In this document: positions 36,030 through 45,877 of the stretch, piece after piece
Layout: each line of letters starts with the position of its first letter
Numbering within the stretch: position 1 is the first letter of the stretch
DNA from: Bacteroidota bacterium
Lineage (GTDB): Bacteria > Bacteroidota > Ignavibacteria > Ignavibacteriales > Ignavibacteriaceae
DNA length: 64,000 bases
Direction of reading: 5' to 3'
NCBI GenBank assembly: GCA_021777835.1
Contig: JAJYDC010000007.1
Location: 1-64,000 of the forward strand
Translations under genes and position numbers: made by a program
The notes under the pieces: generated by a model
What the model saw: the letters and a program-made list of their open reading frames with translations, nothing else
Databases searched by the model: none
What the model was told of the DNA's origin: nothing

Positions 36030-37178
36030 ATGAAAACTAATTTAATTGATTTGGCTGGACTAAACATTTCTACAAAGTCTCCAATTTCTGATAAACCAGG
36101 AAATTTTAATATCTATATGAACAGAAAGAAAACCTACTGGATTAGTCAATTATCCGGATGGGTTTTTTTCGCGCTTGTTAATATTACAATCACTTCTTCA
36201 TTTGATAAATTTACTTGGGAAAAGCTGATATTAATTTCTTATTTGTGCCTAATGGGTATTTCGTTTACACATGTCTTTAGACACTTTATAAGAAAGAGAG
36301 GTTGGATTAACTTCCCCCTAAAGAAAATAATACCGCGCGTTATATTTGCATCTATTATAATTGGTACCGCAATGTTTTCTATTTATTTATTTGCAAATAT
36401 AGAAACCGGTATATTCCCAATTTCAAAATTACATATCGTCCCTTTGTTCTTCGGGATATTAAATTTAAGCGGCATAATCTTGTCATGGGCGATGATCTAT
36501 TTCTCAATTCATTTCTTTGAGAATTATAAAAGAGCTGAAATAGAATCCTTGATTTGGGAAGCAGCAGTGAAAGATTTTGAACTAAAAACTTTGAAATCAC
36601 AGCTTAACCCGCATTTTATGTTTAACGCCTTAAACAGTATAAGGGCGCTGATTGAAGAGGATCCGGAAAGTGCGCAGGTAGCAATTACAAAGTTGTCAAA
36701 TATTCTTAGATATTCATTGAAGATGGAAAGAACTGAAACGGTCTCCCTCGGCGAGGAGATGCAAGCCGTTGAAGATTATCTCGCGCTCGAGGCTATTAGA
36801 TTTGAAGAAAGATTGAAATATAAATTTGAAATTGATCCGAAATCATCAAAAATTGAGATCCCTCCTCTAATGATTCAAACTTTGGTCGAAAATGGAATTA
36901 AGCATGGAATCTCAAAAATAACTGAGGGTGGCACCGTTACAGTCTCTACTCAAAGTAACGATTCTGAACTTAAAATTAAAATAAAAAATAGTGGATCTTT
37001 TGACGAAAAAGCGTTTCAGAAATCAAGTGGATTTGGCATTAATAATACAAAGCACCGCCTCCATTTAATTTATGGCGAGAAAGCAATATTTTCAATAAAG
37101 AATGTAAATGAAAATGAAGTAGTAGCTGAAATTATAATTCCAACAGGAGGATTGAAAAATGAAAGCACTAATAATTGA
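36030..37178 (+). CDS. LytS/YehU-type sensor histidine kinase
   Basis: 382 residues. Four membrane helices in residues 35-165, then the His_kinase domain (PF06580). The phosphorylated His195 is in LNPHFMFNALNSIRALIEED, followed by an HATPase domain (MIQTLVENGIKHGIS; GFGINNTKHRLHLIYG). It pairs with the LytTR regulator whose gene overlaps it by 20 bases. The first ATG (36030) gives a 29-residue polar extension before the family start MNRKKTYWISQLSGW. An ATG at 36117 with AGGA some 16 bases upstream could be the true start. Confidence 0.88.
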   Translation: MKTNLIDLAGLNISTKSPISDKPGNFNIYMNRKKTYWISQLSGWVFFALVNITITSSFDKFTWEKLILISYLCLMGISFTHVFRHFIRKRGWINFPLKKIIPRVIFASIIIGTAMFSIYLFANIETGIFPISKLHIVPLFFGILNLSGIILSWAMIYFSIHFFENYKRAEIESLIWEAAVKDFELKTLKSQLNPHFMFNALNSIRALIEEDPESAQVAITKLSNILRYSLKMERTETVSLGEEMQAVEDYLALEAIRFEERLKYKFEIDPKSSKIEIPPLMIQTLVENGIKHGISKITEGGTVTVSTQSNDSELKIKIKNSGSFDEKAFQKSSGFGINNTKHRLHLIYGEKAIFSIKNVNENEVVAEIIIPTGGLKNESTNN

Positions 37179-37878
37179 CGATGAGCGCTTGGCGCGGGTT
37201 GAATTACGTAGACTATTATCACCGTTCAAAGAAATAAATATTGTCGGCGAGGCAATCAATGCCGATGATGCAGTCGCTAAAATTAATGAGCTTACCCCGG
37301 AGCTTATTTTCCTTGATATCCAAATGCCAGGGAAAAATGGGTTTGAATTATTGGAAGAGTTAGATAGCGTACCTATTGTAATATTTACTACGGCTTATGA
37401 CGAATATGCACTCAAAGCATTTGAGTATAATGCAATGGATTATTTACTTAAACCTATTGAGCCCAAAAGGCTTGAAGAGACTATTAAGAAAATAGTTGAG
37501 CGTAATAGAAAAATAATTACCCAGGATTCCGAAAATCCGATCCTTACCGAAGATGACCAGGTCTTCGTTAAAGACGGTGAAAGATGCTGGTTTGTTAAAC
37601 TTGCTGCAGTTAGACTGTTCGAGTCAGAAGGTAATTATGTTCGTCTTTATTTTGAAGAAAATAAACCTCTGATACTTCGTACTTTGAATTATCTTGATGA
37701 AAGATTGGATGGCAGAACGTTTTTCAGAGCTAACAGAAAGCATATTATAAATCTGAAATATATCGAAAATATTGAACCATGGATGAATGGCGGTCTGCTT
37801 GTTAAATTAAAAGGCGGGGTCAAAATAGAGGTGTCTAGAAGACAGGCAATTAAGTTTAAGGATATGCTTAGTCTGTAA
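37159..37878 (+). CDS. LytTR-family response regulator
   Basis: 239 residues: receiver (ALIIDDERLAR, phospho-acceptor Asp53 in FLDIQMPGKNG, KPIEPKRLEE) and LytTR DNA-binding domain (VRLFESEGNYVRLYFEEN, FFRANRKHIINLKYI). Overlaps the kinase gene by 20 bases, with GGAGG as SD inside it. LytTR regulators bind direct repeats in promoters; the adjacent barrel gene on the opposite strand is a possible target. Confidence 0.95.
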   Translation: MKALIIDDERLARVELRRLLSPFKEINIVGEAINADDAVAKINELTPELIFLDIQMPGKNGFELLEELDSVPIVIFTTAYDEYALKAFEYNAMDYLLKPIEPKRLEETIKKIVERNRKIITQDSENPILTEDDQVFVKDGERCWFVKLAAVRLFESEGNYVRLYFEENKPLILRTLNYLDERLDGRTFFRANRKHIINLKYIENIEPWMNGGLLVKLKGGVKIEVSRRQAIKFKDMLSL

Positions 37879-37882
37879 ATAA

Positions 37883-39838
37883 TTAATTAAATAAATCCCA
37901 CGCAATTCCAAAACGGACGCTTCTACCGGGCATTGGATAGTAAGGTATAATGTAATATTTGGAGCCTAACAAATTCTCCAAGGTAAAATATACCATTGCA
38001 ACTTTTCTGATTTCACCCGAAAGTGTAAAGTCGATATCTGTGGATGCCTGGTTCTCAATCCCCATAGTATACACTGATTTTCCTGTATAATATGCTGCAA
38101 ACCCTGTCTTTAAATTTAGATTTGAGTTGAAAAGTATGTCCCTGTAATAAATCCCTGCAGTAATCTTCGTTTTAGGGAATTCATAAAATAAGTTTGAAGC
38201 GTTATCATTCCAATAATATGAGGACGCTGTTTCAAGATATATTTTCCAAATTGAATAATTTAAATTAAGTCCTAAGCCGGAAATATTTGAGAAATAGTTA
38301 GTATCAGGTGCTAGGAATGAATAATGTTGAGGCTCAAAATTACTCCTCTTGAAATAATCAAGTCTAATGAAAAGATTTTCAAGTTTAAACCTTGAACCCA
38401 ATTCAATGTTGCTTAAGCTTTTTGTTGATGTCGCCGTTTGATAATTGGATAACCCTAAATAAAATTCGCTGTAATCTGAAATCTTATAGGTTAAGTCAAA
38501 CCCGAATCCCCCTATATTACTTCTCTCAATAGGAAGATAATTTTCCTTGGATTGATTTGAGTACTTAAAGAATACCGACGGTATTAAACTGCTGTCAATT
38601 AAATTCGCCGTCAGGATGGTTGATAAAGAAAATATGTTCTGATGAAAGGGGAACGACTGCAGCGATGCATTTTGAAACGCGTAATACCTGAAATCCGTCT
38701 CTTCGTAGTTTCCGATTAATGAGATATTAAAAATATCTTCACTATAATCTTGCCTTAAGGAAATGCCGTAAGTCTTATTTTTATCTGTATTGCCTAAACT
38801 TATGGTATCTGAAAAATCACTCAACTGATCCATACTGAATTTATAGAAAACATTGATGTCGGTAAAACTATTCTTTGTTATATTGCTTAGTAATCGCAAG
38901 TTAAAGAAATGCCTTTTGGTGCTTAAATGCCTGTAAGGATTTACTACGGGCCAGCCGACAAAATCAAAATATGTTTGTCCAAATATTGAAGGCACAGTGC
39001 TGTCGATATTTACTCCGCCGTTCAAACCAATCTCTGAATGTATAAAGTTATAAGAAGCAATTAGGTTCGTTCTGTCGGATAGAAAATATTTAAGATTAAC
39101 ATTTGCCTGCCAGGTGCTGAAAGCACTATTAGTATAGCTGCTGTCTGTTTTCCGGTTTGTAATATCAAAGGAAACACTGAACTTTCTATATATCCTTTCA
39201 TTAAAAAGCATGTCAATTAGTGCTTCACCGTATGGTCCCTGATAGTATTTAATGCGACTGTATGGCCTCCGCTTAGTAATGTCTCTCGATATTAGATTTA
39301 CAGAAACAGGGTTATTATAAGGACTGAATAAAAAACCCCTTGGAAGCGGGATAACTTCTACCGAATCAACAGACTCTGACTGAACTTCATTTAAATCAAA
39401 CGTATTTGTTAACATATTGTTTTGAAGAGTCCCGTCTTGCAAAAAGCTTATCCCTCCAAAACCCAATCCGTACAACATAATTTCATTCGGCTGACCGATA
39501 AACCCAAGGTTCCTTACAAAGCCTAAACTGTATGGCTTAAAAAAATCACCGGCATAGCGGTAGTCAATTCTGTCAATAACTTTTCTGTCAACAAAATTGC
39601 TGTTGTCTTCAATTGGCTTTGGGAATATATAAATAACTGTGTCGGGAATTGTTTTTAAAGTGTCCTTCACTGAAGAGGAGCTATCCGGTCTGCTTAATAT
39701 GCCTGTTTTTACAGTATCCGGCTTCACTAACAGCGAATCATGCGTTTGCGAATAAAGATTTATATAGAAAACTAAAAGAAGTATTGGAAGAAATTTCATT
39801 CTGCTAAAATAAAAAGTTTTTCTCTTATTAAAGATCAT
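37883..39838 (-). CDS. Outer-membrane receptor-like beta-barrel protein with plug-like N-terminus
   Basis: 651 residues. A likely signal peptide starts at an internal Met14 (39799), KFLPILLLVFYINLYSQ, so the true start may be there. The section around residues 120-200 looks like a TonB-receptor plug (VDSVEVIPLPRGFLF, NPVSVNLISRDIT). The rest is long amphipathic strands of an outer-membrane barrel, ending RSVRFGIAWDLFN with an aromatic residue near the C-terminus. No carboxypeptidase-regulatory domain or clear TonB box is seen. Substrate uptake or porin function is likely; the ligand is unknown. It converges with the LytTR gene 4 bases away. Confidence 0.75.
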   Translation of the reverse strand: MIFNKRKTFYFSRMKFLPILLLVFYINLYSQTHDSLLVKPDTVKTGILSRPDSSSSVKDTLKTIPDTVIYIFPKPIEDNSNFVDRKVIDRIDYRYAGDFFKPYSLGFVRNLGFIGQPNEIMLYGLGFGGISFLQDGTLQNNMLTNTFDLNEVQSESVDSVEVIPLPRGFLFSPYNNPVSVNLISRDITKRRPYSRIKYYQGPYGEALIDMLFNERIYRKFSVSFDITNRKTDSSYTNSAFSTWQANVNLKYFLSDRTNLIASYNFIHSEIGLNGGVNIDSTVPSIFGQTYFDFVGWPVVNPYRHLSTKRHFFNLRLLSNITKNSFTDINVFYKFSMDQLSDFSDTISLGNTDKNKTYGISLRQDYSEDIFNISLIGNYEETDFRYYAFQNASLQSFPFHQNIFSLSTILTANLIDSSLIPSVFFKYSNQSKENYLPIERSNIGGFGFDLTYKISDYSEFYLGLSNYQTATSTKSLSNIELGSRFKLENLFIRLDYFKRSNFEPQHYSFLAPDTNYFSNISGLGLNLNYSIWKIYLETASSYYWNDNASNLFYEFPKTKITAGIYYRDILFNSNLNLKTGFAAYYTGKSVYTMGIENQASTDIDFTLSGEIRKVAMVYFTLENLLGSKYYIIPYYPMPGRSVRFGIAWDLFN

Positions 39839-40052
39839 TATGAAAATAAATAATAAATGCTTAAGCTACAAAAGGAAAGGTAAGTGGTTCAAATAGGAAT
39901 CAACCCTCTTAAACTCCCTAATTATCAGTCATGCGCCATTTATCAAGGCTAAAAAAAAATCGTAAATTCTTTCAATAAATATTTTTTTTAAAATAAATTC
40001 TTTTTAATTTGCTTACGTAATAAACTTATTAATAAACTTAAGAGGTAACATT

Positions 40053-40337
40053 ATGGCAGCTGCTAAATCAATGACTAAGTCACAGATCTTGGATCATCTT
40101 TCGAAGAAAACCGGCTCAACCAAAAAATTTGCTGGAGAATTTTTGGATGAATTAGTTACTTTGGCTTACAAAGAAGCTAAGAAATCTTTTGTGATCCCTG
40201 GCTTAGGTAAACTTCTTGTTGTAAATCGAAAGAAGAGAATGGGCAGAAACCCTTCTACAGGTCAGACTATGGTCATACCTGCTAAAAAAGTTCTAAAATT
40301 CAGAATTGCAAAAGCAGCGAAGGATGCAGCTTTATAG
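40053..40337 (+). CDS. HU-family DNA-binding protein
   Basis: 94 residues. Helix-rich dimer N-terminus (MTKSQILDHLSKKTG, FLDELVTLAYKEAKK), then the beta-arm region FVIPGLGKLLVVNRKKRMGRNPSTG and the TMVIPAKKVLKFR end. A short N-terminal AAAKS extension precedes the HU core. It bends and packs DNA. SD AGAGG lies upstream and a strong terminator follows. Confidence 0.95.
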   Translation: MAAAKSMTKSQILDHLSKKTGSTKKFAGEFLDELVTLAYKEAKKSFVIPGLGKLLVVNRKKRMGRNPSTGQTMVIPAKKVLKFRIAKAAKDAAL

Positions 40338-40363
40338 GAGTTATTAAAAGCTCTTATTTTATT

Positions 40364-40390
40364 AAGCCCGTGTAACAACGGGCTTTTTTA
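40364..40390 (+). terminator. Rho-independent terminator after the HU gene
   Basis: Perfect stem AAGCCCGT with ACGGGCTT, loop of 6, followed by a run of T, 26 bases past the stop codon. Confidence 0.92.
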
Positions 40391-40665
40391 ATGTTCAGTC
40401 ATATGCCAGTCATGCAACTCTTTAATTCGACTTCGAAAAATCAATTAAATAATTTATTTGGCGACGTACATTATTCTTTATAATTGATTAAATTTCATTC
40501 CGGTAATTGTTCAAGTACTTAAGTCTTTCAAAACAATTTGATTCTGTGGCTAATTGTTATATTTAGTTAATGGATCTGATTTGTTTGGCAAAAATTAGCT
40601 TAAAATGATTGAAGGACTTTCTCATTTCATTCTAATGTTTTTAGTTATAATTTATTTGAGGTAAA
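40391..40665. other. Intergenic region before the DUF885 lipoprotein gene
   Basis: About 275 AT-rich bases with no ORF or RNA signature that I recognise. The promoter of the following gene should lie here; TTATTTG at 40651..40657 near the ATG is not a full match to TAnnTTTG. Confidence 0.35.
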
Positions 40666-42024
40666 ATGAATTCAAGAGCTGTTCTTTCAATTGACTTCTT
40701 ATTGATTTTGCTGATTTCTATTTTACTTCCGTCTTGTTCTCGAGCAGACAAGTCACCTAATTCAGAACTGGAATCTAATATGAATAAAATTTCTGAAAAT
40801 TATGTTAAGCTAGTCCTAAAAGTAGGGGAACTTGATAGCGACTATGTTGATGCTTATTATGGTCCGCGGGATTGGCAGCCGCACGATAAGCTGGATACAA
40901 AGGAAGATTCTACATCTCTTAGAAGTTTTTGTGATGCGCAGACCGATTCTCTGCTTAATAACCTTGATGCCCTGAAAAATTTCAAGGCTGATGAAATTCA
41001 AACCCTACGTTATAGATTCCTATACAAACAACTTTTAGCTGTTAAGGCAAAGATTTTCATGCTCAGTGGAGGCTCATTTTCTTTTGACGAGGAAAGTAAG
41101 GCTTTGTATGATGCCGTTGCTCCTACTCACCCAATAGATTACTATCAAAAAATTATTAATGAACTTAGCAGCATTTTACCTGGTAAAGGCAGTGTGAACA
41201 CCCGCCTTGAAAATTTTAGAAAATCATTTATTTTACCTAAAGAAAAACTGGATACTGTATTTAAAGCTGCTATCGAAGAATGTAAGAAAAGAACCTTAGA
41301 TCATATTAAACTGCCGGAGAATGAAAAGTTTAAAATAGAATATGTAACAAATAAACCTTGGAGTGGCTATAATTGGTATAAGGGAAATTACTTTAGCGAG
41401 ATTCAGATAAATACTGAATTACCAGTATATATAGATCGCGCTATTGAGCTAGCTGCTCATGAAGGCTATCCGGGACATCACACTTATAATACTTTGTTGG
41501 AAGAAAACCTGGTTAAGAAGCATGGATGGATGGAATATACAGTCTATCCATTATTCAGCCCGCAATCTCTTATTGCCGAAGGAACAGCTAATTATGGAAT
41601 TAAGATGATCTTTCCAGGCGATTCAAAAATTGAATTTGAAAAGAAGGTGCTTTTCCCTTTAGCCGGTTTAAATCCTAAAGATGCGGATAAATATAATGAA
41701 GTGCTCGGACTAGTTGATACACTTAACTATTCTGGTAATGAAGCAGCTAGAAATTATTTGGATGGGAAATGGAATAAAACCGAAACTATAAATTGGCTAG
41801 TGAAATATTCTCTTATGTCAGAGGAAAGAGCTGCTCAAAGATTGAAATTTATTGAAAAATATAGAAGCTATGTTATAAACTATAATTTAGGACAAGATTT
41901 AATAAATGATTATATTGAACACAATGGCGGCGCAAATAATGATGCAAAGAAATGGTCGTTATATACTTACTTGATATCAACTCCGCAAACACCGTCTGGT
42001 CTTAAACAGCAAATTGACAAGTAA
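40666..42024 (+). CDS. DUF885-like putative metallopeptidase lipoprotein
   Basis: 452 residues. Lipoprotein signal with lipobox LLPSC (Cys at residue 24). The hallmark is AAHEGYPGHHTYNTLLEE, the HEGxPGHH motif of DUF885 proteins, plus a downstream SLIAEGTANYG segment that would supply the third ligand. These are presumed zinc peptidases of the envelope. The length is shorter than the usual 550-600 residues. It is followed 15 bases later by the AI-2E family gene. Confidence 0.82.
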   Translation: MNSRAVLSIDFLLILLISILLPSCSRADKSPNSELESNMNKISENYVKLVLKVGELDSDYVDAYYGPRDWQPHDKLDTKEDSTSLRSFCDAQTDSLLNNLDALKNFKADEIQTLRYRFLYKQLLAVKAKIFMLSGGSFSFDEESKALYDAVAPTHPIDYYQKIINELSSILPGKGSVNTRLENFRKSFILPKEKLDTVFKAAIEECKKRTLDHIKLPENEKFKIEYVTNKPWSGYNWYKGNYFSEIQINTELPVYIDRAIELAAHEGYPGHHTYNTLLEENLVKKHGWMEYTVYPLFSPQSLIAEGTANYGIKMIFPGDSKIEFEKKVLFPLAGLNPKDADKYNEVLGLVDTLNYSGNEAARNYLDGKWNKTETINWLVKYSLMSEERAAQRLKFIEKYRSYVINYNLGQDLINDYIEHNGGANNDAKKWSLYTYLISTPQTPSGLKQQIDK

Positions 42025-42039
42025 TATTTTTGGCTTGTT

Positions 42040-43194
42040 ATGTCGAAAAAAATAAAAACCGATGGCACAATAAAATTCTTTATTTCTATAATAGGGATCG
42101 TCGTAATTGCAGCTGTACTTAAAGAGCTAAGTCATATTTTTATCCCTTTTGTTGTTGCCTATTTCTTGTTCTTTTTATTTTCACCTCTTAATGATTACCT
42201 ACGAGGAAAAAAATTTCCGCTCTATATTGTTCTCTTACTTGATATTTTCTTAACTGCTCTGATTTTGTGGGGGGTATCTTCCTTTATTATTGGCTCATTT
42301 ATTTCTTTCGGAGATCAAATCCCAAGTTATGCTGATAAATTAAATAAAATTGTAAAAGATGCAGCCATAACTCTGCATATCAGGGATCCTTTTTTTAAGT
42401 ATTTTTCAATTCAAAGAATTGTCGCTAGAATTGATTATAAAATATTAGCCGGAGGAATATTTTCATCAACGTTTACTTTGCTGGGAAATATTCTATTCGT
42501 TCTATTCTTTTTTATTTTTGTCGTTACCGGTCATGATGCTACCTATGAAGCAATTAAAAAAAGATTTGTGTTTAAAAAAGTAAAACCTGAATTAAAAGAA
42601 ATTGAAAAGAAATATAAAACTTCAACTGATGAGTCAAATAACGATTTCAATAACTGGATAAGTGACAAATTAAATATTGAACGCCAGGAAAAAGAGGAAA
42701 AACTTGCTAATACCTTTAAGGCTATTACTGGACAGATTCAGCGTTATATAATATTAAAAATTGCAATAAATCTTTCTGCGGCAATTGTAATCACTATTTT
42801 ACTTTATCTTTTCGGTATAGACTTTGCCATTATATGGGGACTTTTTGTTTTCCTATTTAACTTTATTCCCTCTATCGGTTCCGCAATTGCACTCATTCTG
42901 CCTGTCGTGATGGCTTTGCTGCAGTATGAATCTATTACCTATGCTCTTCTTATTGCTTTGATCTTAGCTGCTATCCAAACATTGTTCTTCAATATAATAG
43001 AAACTAATCTAATCGGTAAAAGACTTAATCTTAATCCTCTTTTAATTCTAATGTCTGTCTTAATTTGGGGGTATATCTGGGGAGTTGTAGGTATGCTGCT
43101 TTCTGTTCCGCTTACTGCTATTATAAAAATTATTATTTCGAATTCTGAATCTGAAAATATGAAATTTTTTAGTAACCTAATGAGCAAAGAATAA
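42040..43194 (+). CDS. AI-2E family (TqsA/PerM-like) membrane permease
   Basis: 384 residues, about eight membrane helices. The family C-terminal motif region is intact (FNFIPSIGSAIALILPVVM, NIIETNLIGKRLNLNPLLI, WGYIWGVVGMLLSVPLTAI). Between helices 4 and 5 there is a highly charged cytoplasmic segment (residues about 175-225, many Lys, Glu and Asn, QEKEEKLANTFKA) longer than usual. The family includes AI-2 exporters and Na+/H+ antiporters; the true role is open. Tightly spaced after the DUF885 gene. Confidence 0.85.
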   Translation: MSKKIKTDGTIKFFISIIGIVVIAAVLKELSHIFIPFVVAYFLFFLFSPLNDYLRGKKFPLYIVLLLDIFLTALILWGVSSFIIGSFISFGDQIPSYADKLNKIVKDAAITLHIRDPFFKYFSIQRIVARIDYKILAGGIFSSTFTLLGNILFVLFFFIFVVTGHDATYEAIKKRFVFKKVKPELKEIEKKYKTSTDESNNDFNNWISDKLNIERQEKEEKLANTFKAITGQIQRYIILKIAINLSAAIVITILLYLFGIDFAIIWGLFVFLFNFIPSIGSAIALILPVVMALLQYESITYALLIALILAAIQTLFFNIIETNLIGKRLNLNPLLILMSVLIWGYIWGVVGMLLSVPLTAIIKIIISNSESENMKFFSNLMSKE

Positions 43195-43248
43195 TCCTGC
43201 CGTCTTCCGTTCGCTCTTAATAAAAAATATATGTGAAGATTATATTCC

Positions 43249-44373
43249 TTAGGCCGGTCTACCTTTGCGAACTAATGAATTATAAATTTCAATTACTCTC
43301 TCGGTTAGTTTTCCAAGCTCAAAATATTCCACCGCTCGTTTCCTTGCTTCGATGCCAAAGTCTTGCCTAGTCTTAGGAGAGTCTATTAACATCTCGATCT
43401 TTTGAGCAAGTGAATCTGCATTCTTGTTTTCAAATAAAAACGATGTTTCACCCTCGACTGCAATGTCCAAAACACCGTCTGCATTTGAACATACGGAAGG
43501 CTTGCCCATTGCCATAGCCTCTGCTAATGCTATCCCGAAGGCTTCGTTATGAGAAGGAAAAACAAAGATGTCCATCCCTCCCAAAACTTCAGGCGTATCA
43601 GCCCTGTATCCCGTGAAGATTACATTAGATAACCCTAAGTCATTTGATAACTTCTTTATTTTGTCTGCATAACTATTTTCCCCGCGGCTTGCTTCTCCTA
43701 CTATTACAAACTTAAGCGTGTTGTATTTACCGTTTAAGATCTTTGCAGCACTTAAAAACTCTTCATGCCCTTTCCCCGGACTAAACCTCGCAAGCATTCC
43801 TATCAGCGTTTCACTTTCTTTGATTTTATATTCATTCCTAAATTTCTTGATATCGACTTTGTTTGCGTTAAACTTCTCAGTATCAATACCGTTGTGAAGT
43901 AGAATGATTTTCTCCTCCGTTAATGGACAAGTATCAAGTAGGTTTTTTTTTATTACGTTGCTTATTGCCAGTGCGTATGTCACTCGATTATATATCCACC
44001 TGTGTAGCTTGTCTTTTTTTACTATATATGATCCAACTTGCTTTGTTAAAATTAATGGAATCTTGCTTCCTAAAAGATTTAAAGCAGGTACCAATAACCA
44101 TAAATCTTTTGAGGCTTGTGTATGAACCAAATCATAATTACTGCGCCGTATAATACTTGCAATTTTTAAGGCGCTAAATGGATGTATGTAGCCTGATATT
44201 TTTATCGGATGCAATATAATTCCCGAATTACTTGCTTCAATGTGTATTCGGGACTCTTTGATACATAATAGCTCGACAGAAACATTTCTTTTTAATAACT
44301 GCTTAATCGCAGTAATTGTAAACATTTCCATCCCGCCCCAACTTTTAGAAAGACAAGAATAAAGAATTTTCAT
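43249..44373 (-). CDS. Glycosyltransferase family 4 (GT-B fold)
   Basis: 374 residues. The N-terminal Rossmann half starts MKILYSCLSKSWGGMEMFT, and the C-terminal half has GMLARFSPGKGHEEFL and FVFPSHNEAFGIALAEAMAMGKPSV. The latter carries the EX7E motif of GT4 enzymes. Probably a sugar-nucleotide transferase for lipid-linked or surface glycans. It is 2 bases from the end of the SpoIID-domain gene, so co-transcribed with it. Confidence 0.92.
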   Translation of the reverse strand: MKILYSCLSKSWGGMEMFTITAIKQLLKRNVSVELLCIKESRIHIEASNSGIILHPIKISGYIHPFSALKIASIIRRSNYDLVHTQASKDLWLLVPALNLLGSKIPLILTKQVGSYIVKKDKLHRWIYNRVTYALAISNVIKKNLLDTCPLTEEKIILLHNGIDTEKFNANKVDIKKFRNEYKIKESETLIGMLARFSPGKGHEEFLSAAKILNGKYNTLKFVIVGEASRGENSYADKIKKLSNDLGLSNVIFTGYRADTPEVLGGMDIFVFPSHNEAFGIALAEAMAMGKPSVCSNADGVLDIAVEGETSFLFENKNADSLAQKIEMLIDSPKTRQDFGIEARKRAVEYFELGKLTERVIEIYNSLVRKGRPA

Positions 44374-44375
44374 AG

Positions 44376-45725
44376 TTAATATAGTTTTTTGAGTTTAGAG
44401 TCCTTAAAATAATGAAGCAGAATTTCATCAAACATGTGCCCTCTGGCTGCCATTACAGCCGCACCTATTTGACAAAGCCCTACACCGTGTCCCCAGCCGG
44501 CACCATGTATTACAAACCTTTGTGGAATTCCTTCTGCAATCTCAAACTTTTCAATTACAATTGCTGAACTATATAAATGGCTCGCCGATAGCAATCTGCG
44601 GATTTCAAGTTCCTTTCCTATTGTTAAGGTCTTTTTCGTTCCTACAATCTTAAGCTTTATTAATCTGGCTGAAGCACCGCGTTTAATTGGTAATAAATCT
44701 ATAATGTCTCCGAAATCGATTCCGCTTTTTCTCTTGATTAATTCCGAAATTTCCTTTTGTGAATAACCTACTTTCCACCTGTAGAAATCTGCGGTCTCTT
44801 GATCGTATTCAAGAAGTATTTGCGATAAAATCCTTTTGTCGTTTGTGTTGCAATAAGCAGCGGGATTTCCCTTTATCCACTTTTGTGCGTTAAACTCATT
44901 TGAAAAATCTACGTTATAATTATCAGGCTCAAACTTGTAATCAATTATTGAAGTTAAATAGCTGAATTTTTTTTCTTCCCATACGTTCTCAAATGATTCA
45001 GTTATTCCTCCGCATGATTTTGAATAACGAGCATCACAAATTTTATTATCACTCGTTAACACTATACCTGAGGTCTGTTTAACCGCATTCCGTGTTGCGT
45101 CTGTGAATATCTTTGTTATTCCTTGGTAACGCTGACAATGATCATCTGCACAAACATCGAATAGCTTGTGGTCTTCTCTGTCGTGCCATCCGATTACTTC
45201 TTCATCGGATTTTGATTCGATTTGTAATTCATTTTTTGCCTCTTTTTTAGATTTTTCTATTTGCGCAAGCAGCCAGCTTCTCGATACTATAGCATGAGCT
45301 TTCAATAACTGCATTGAACATTTTGTACTCATTTCGGATGAAATTACGCTGACAAGATAATTTTCCACATTAATAATGTTAATTGCCGTAATCTTATCGT
45401 TTTCTACTATCAATTTTAATGTGCCTGTAAACCGCTCTTTCTCTTTCCTTTCCCAATGAAATTTTACTCCGATAGTCACGTCTCTTATTATAAAGGATTC
45501 TGTTAAAACATCGCTAGGCTCAAAAATAATTTCACCGTATGTTTCAATCTTCTCCGTACCCTTCCTGCATTGTAGCATCTTATCAATATATTCTGCTGAA
45601 AATGTGCCGCTGAAGGTTTGCTTAAATCCATATACTTTGAAATCTCCATGAAGTTCAAAATTGATCTTCTTTTCCGTCAGAATCCCTACATTTACAAGTG
45701 GCTCACTTAAATAATTCTTAATCAT
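44376..45725 (-). CDS. SpoIID/LytB-domain protein
   Basis: About 449 residues. Central SpoIID domain: YLVSVISSEMSTKCSMQLLKAHAIVSRSWLL, CADDHCQRYQGI, ARYSKSCGGITESFENVW, and the C-terminal signature GAGWGHGVGLCQIGAAVMAA. In spore formers this fold is a peptidoglycan glycan-strand hydrolase; in Gram-negatives it is an amidase-enhancer-like protein of cell-wall remodelling. No signal peptide is evident. The ATG at 45725 leads into the family start PLVNVGILTEKK; a TTG at 45779 extends the frame by 18 residues. Pairs with the glycosyltransferase downstream. Confidence 0.85.
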   Translation of the reverse strand: MIKNYLSEPLVNVGILTEKKINFELHGDFKVYGFKQTFSGTFSAEYIDKMLQCRKGTEKIETYGEIIFEPSDVLTESFIIRDVTIGVKFHWERKEKERFTGTLKLIVENDKITAINIINVENYLVSVISSEMSTKCSMQLLKAHAIVSRSWLLAQIEKSKKEAKNELQIESKSDEEVIGWHDREDHKLFDVCADDHCQRYQGITKIFTDATRNAVKQTSGIVLTSDNKICDARYSKSCGGITESFENVWEEKKFSYLTSIIDYKFEPDNYNVDFSNEFNAQKWIKGNPAAYCNTNDKRILSQILLEYDQETADFYRWKVGYSQKEISELIKRKSGIDFGDIIDLLPIKRGASARLIKLKIVGTKKTLTIGKELEIRRLLSASHLYSSAIVIEKFEIAEGIPQRFVIHGAGWGHGVGLCQIGAAVMAARGHMFDEILLHYFKDSKLKKLY

Positions 45726-45877
45726 CTTATGGCTTAAATCAATAAATTTTATTTCAATATAAACTATATTTTGTCTCAAAATATAAGAATATGTTCAACA
45801 AATATATACCCAATCGCTGTTGGGTCTTTCAATTAAACTTTATAATTTGCAAATAAATTGAAAGAAGTATTTCCATT

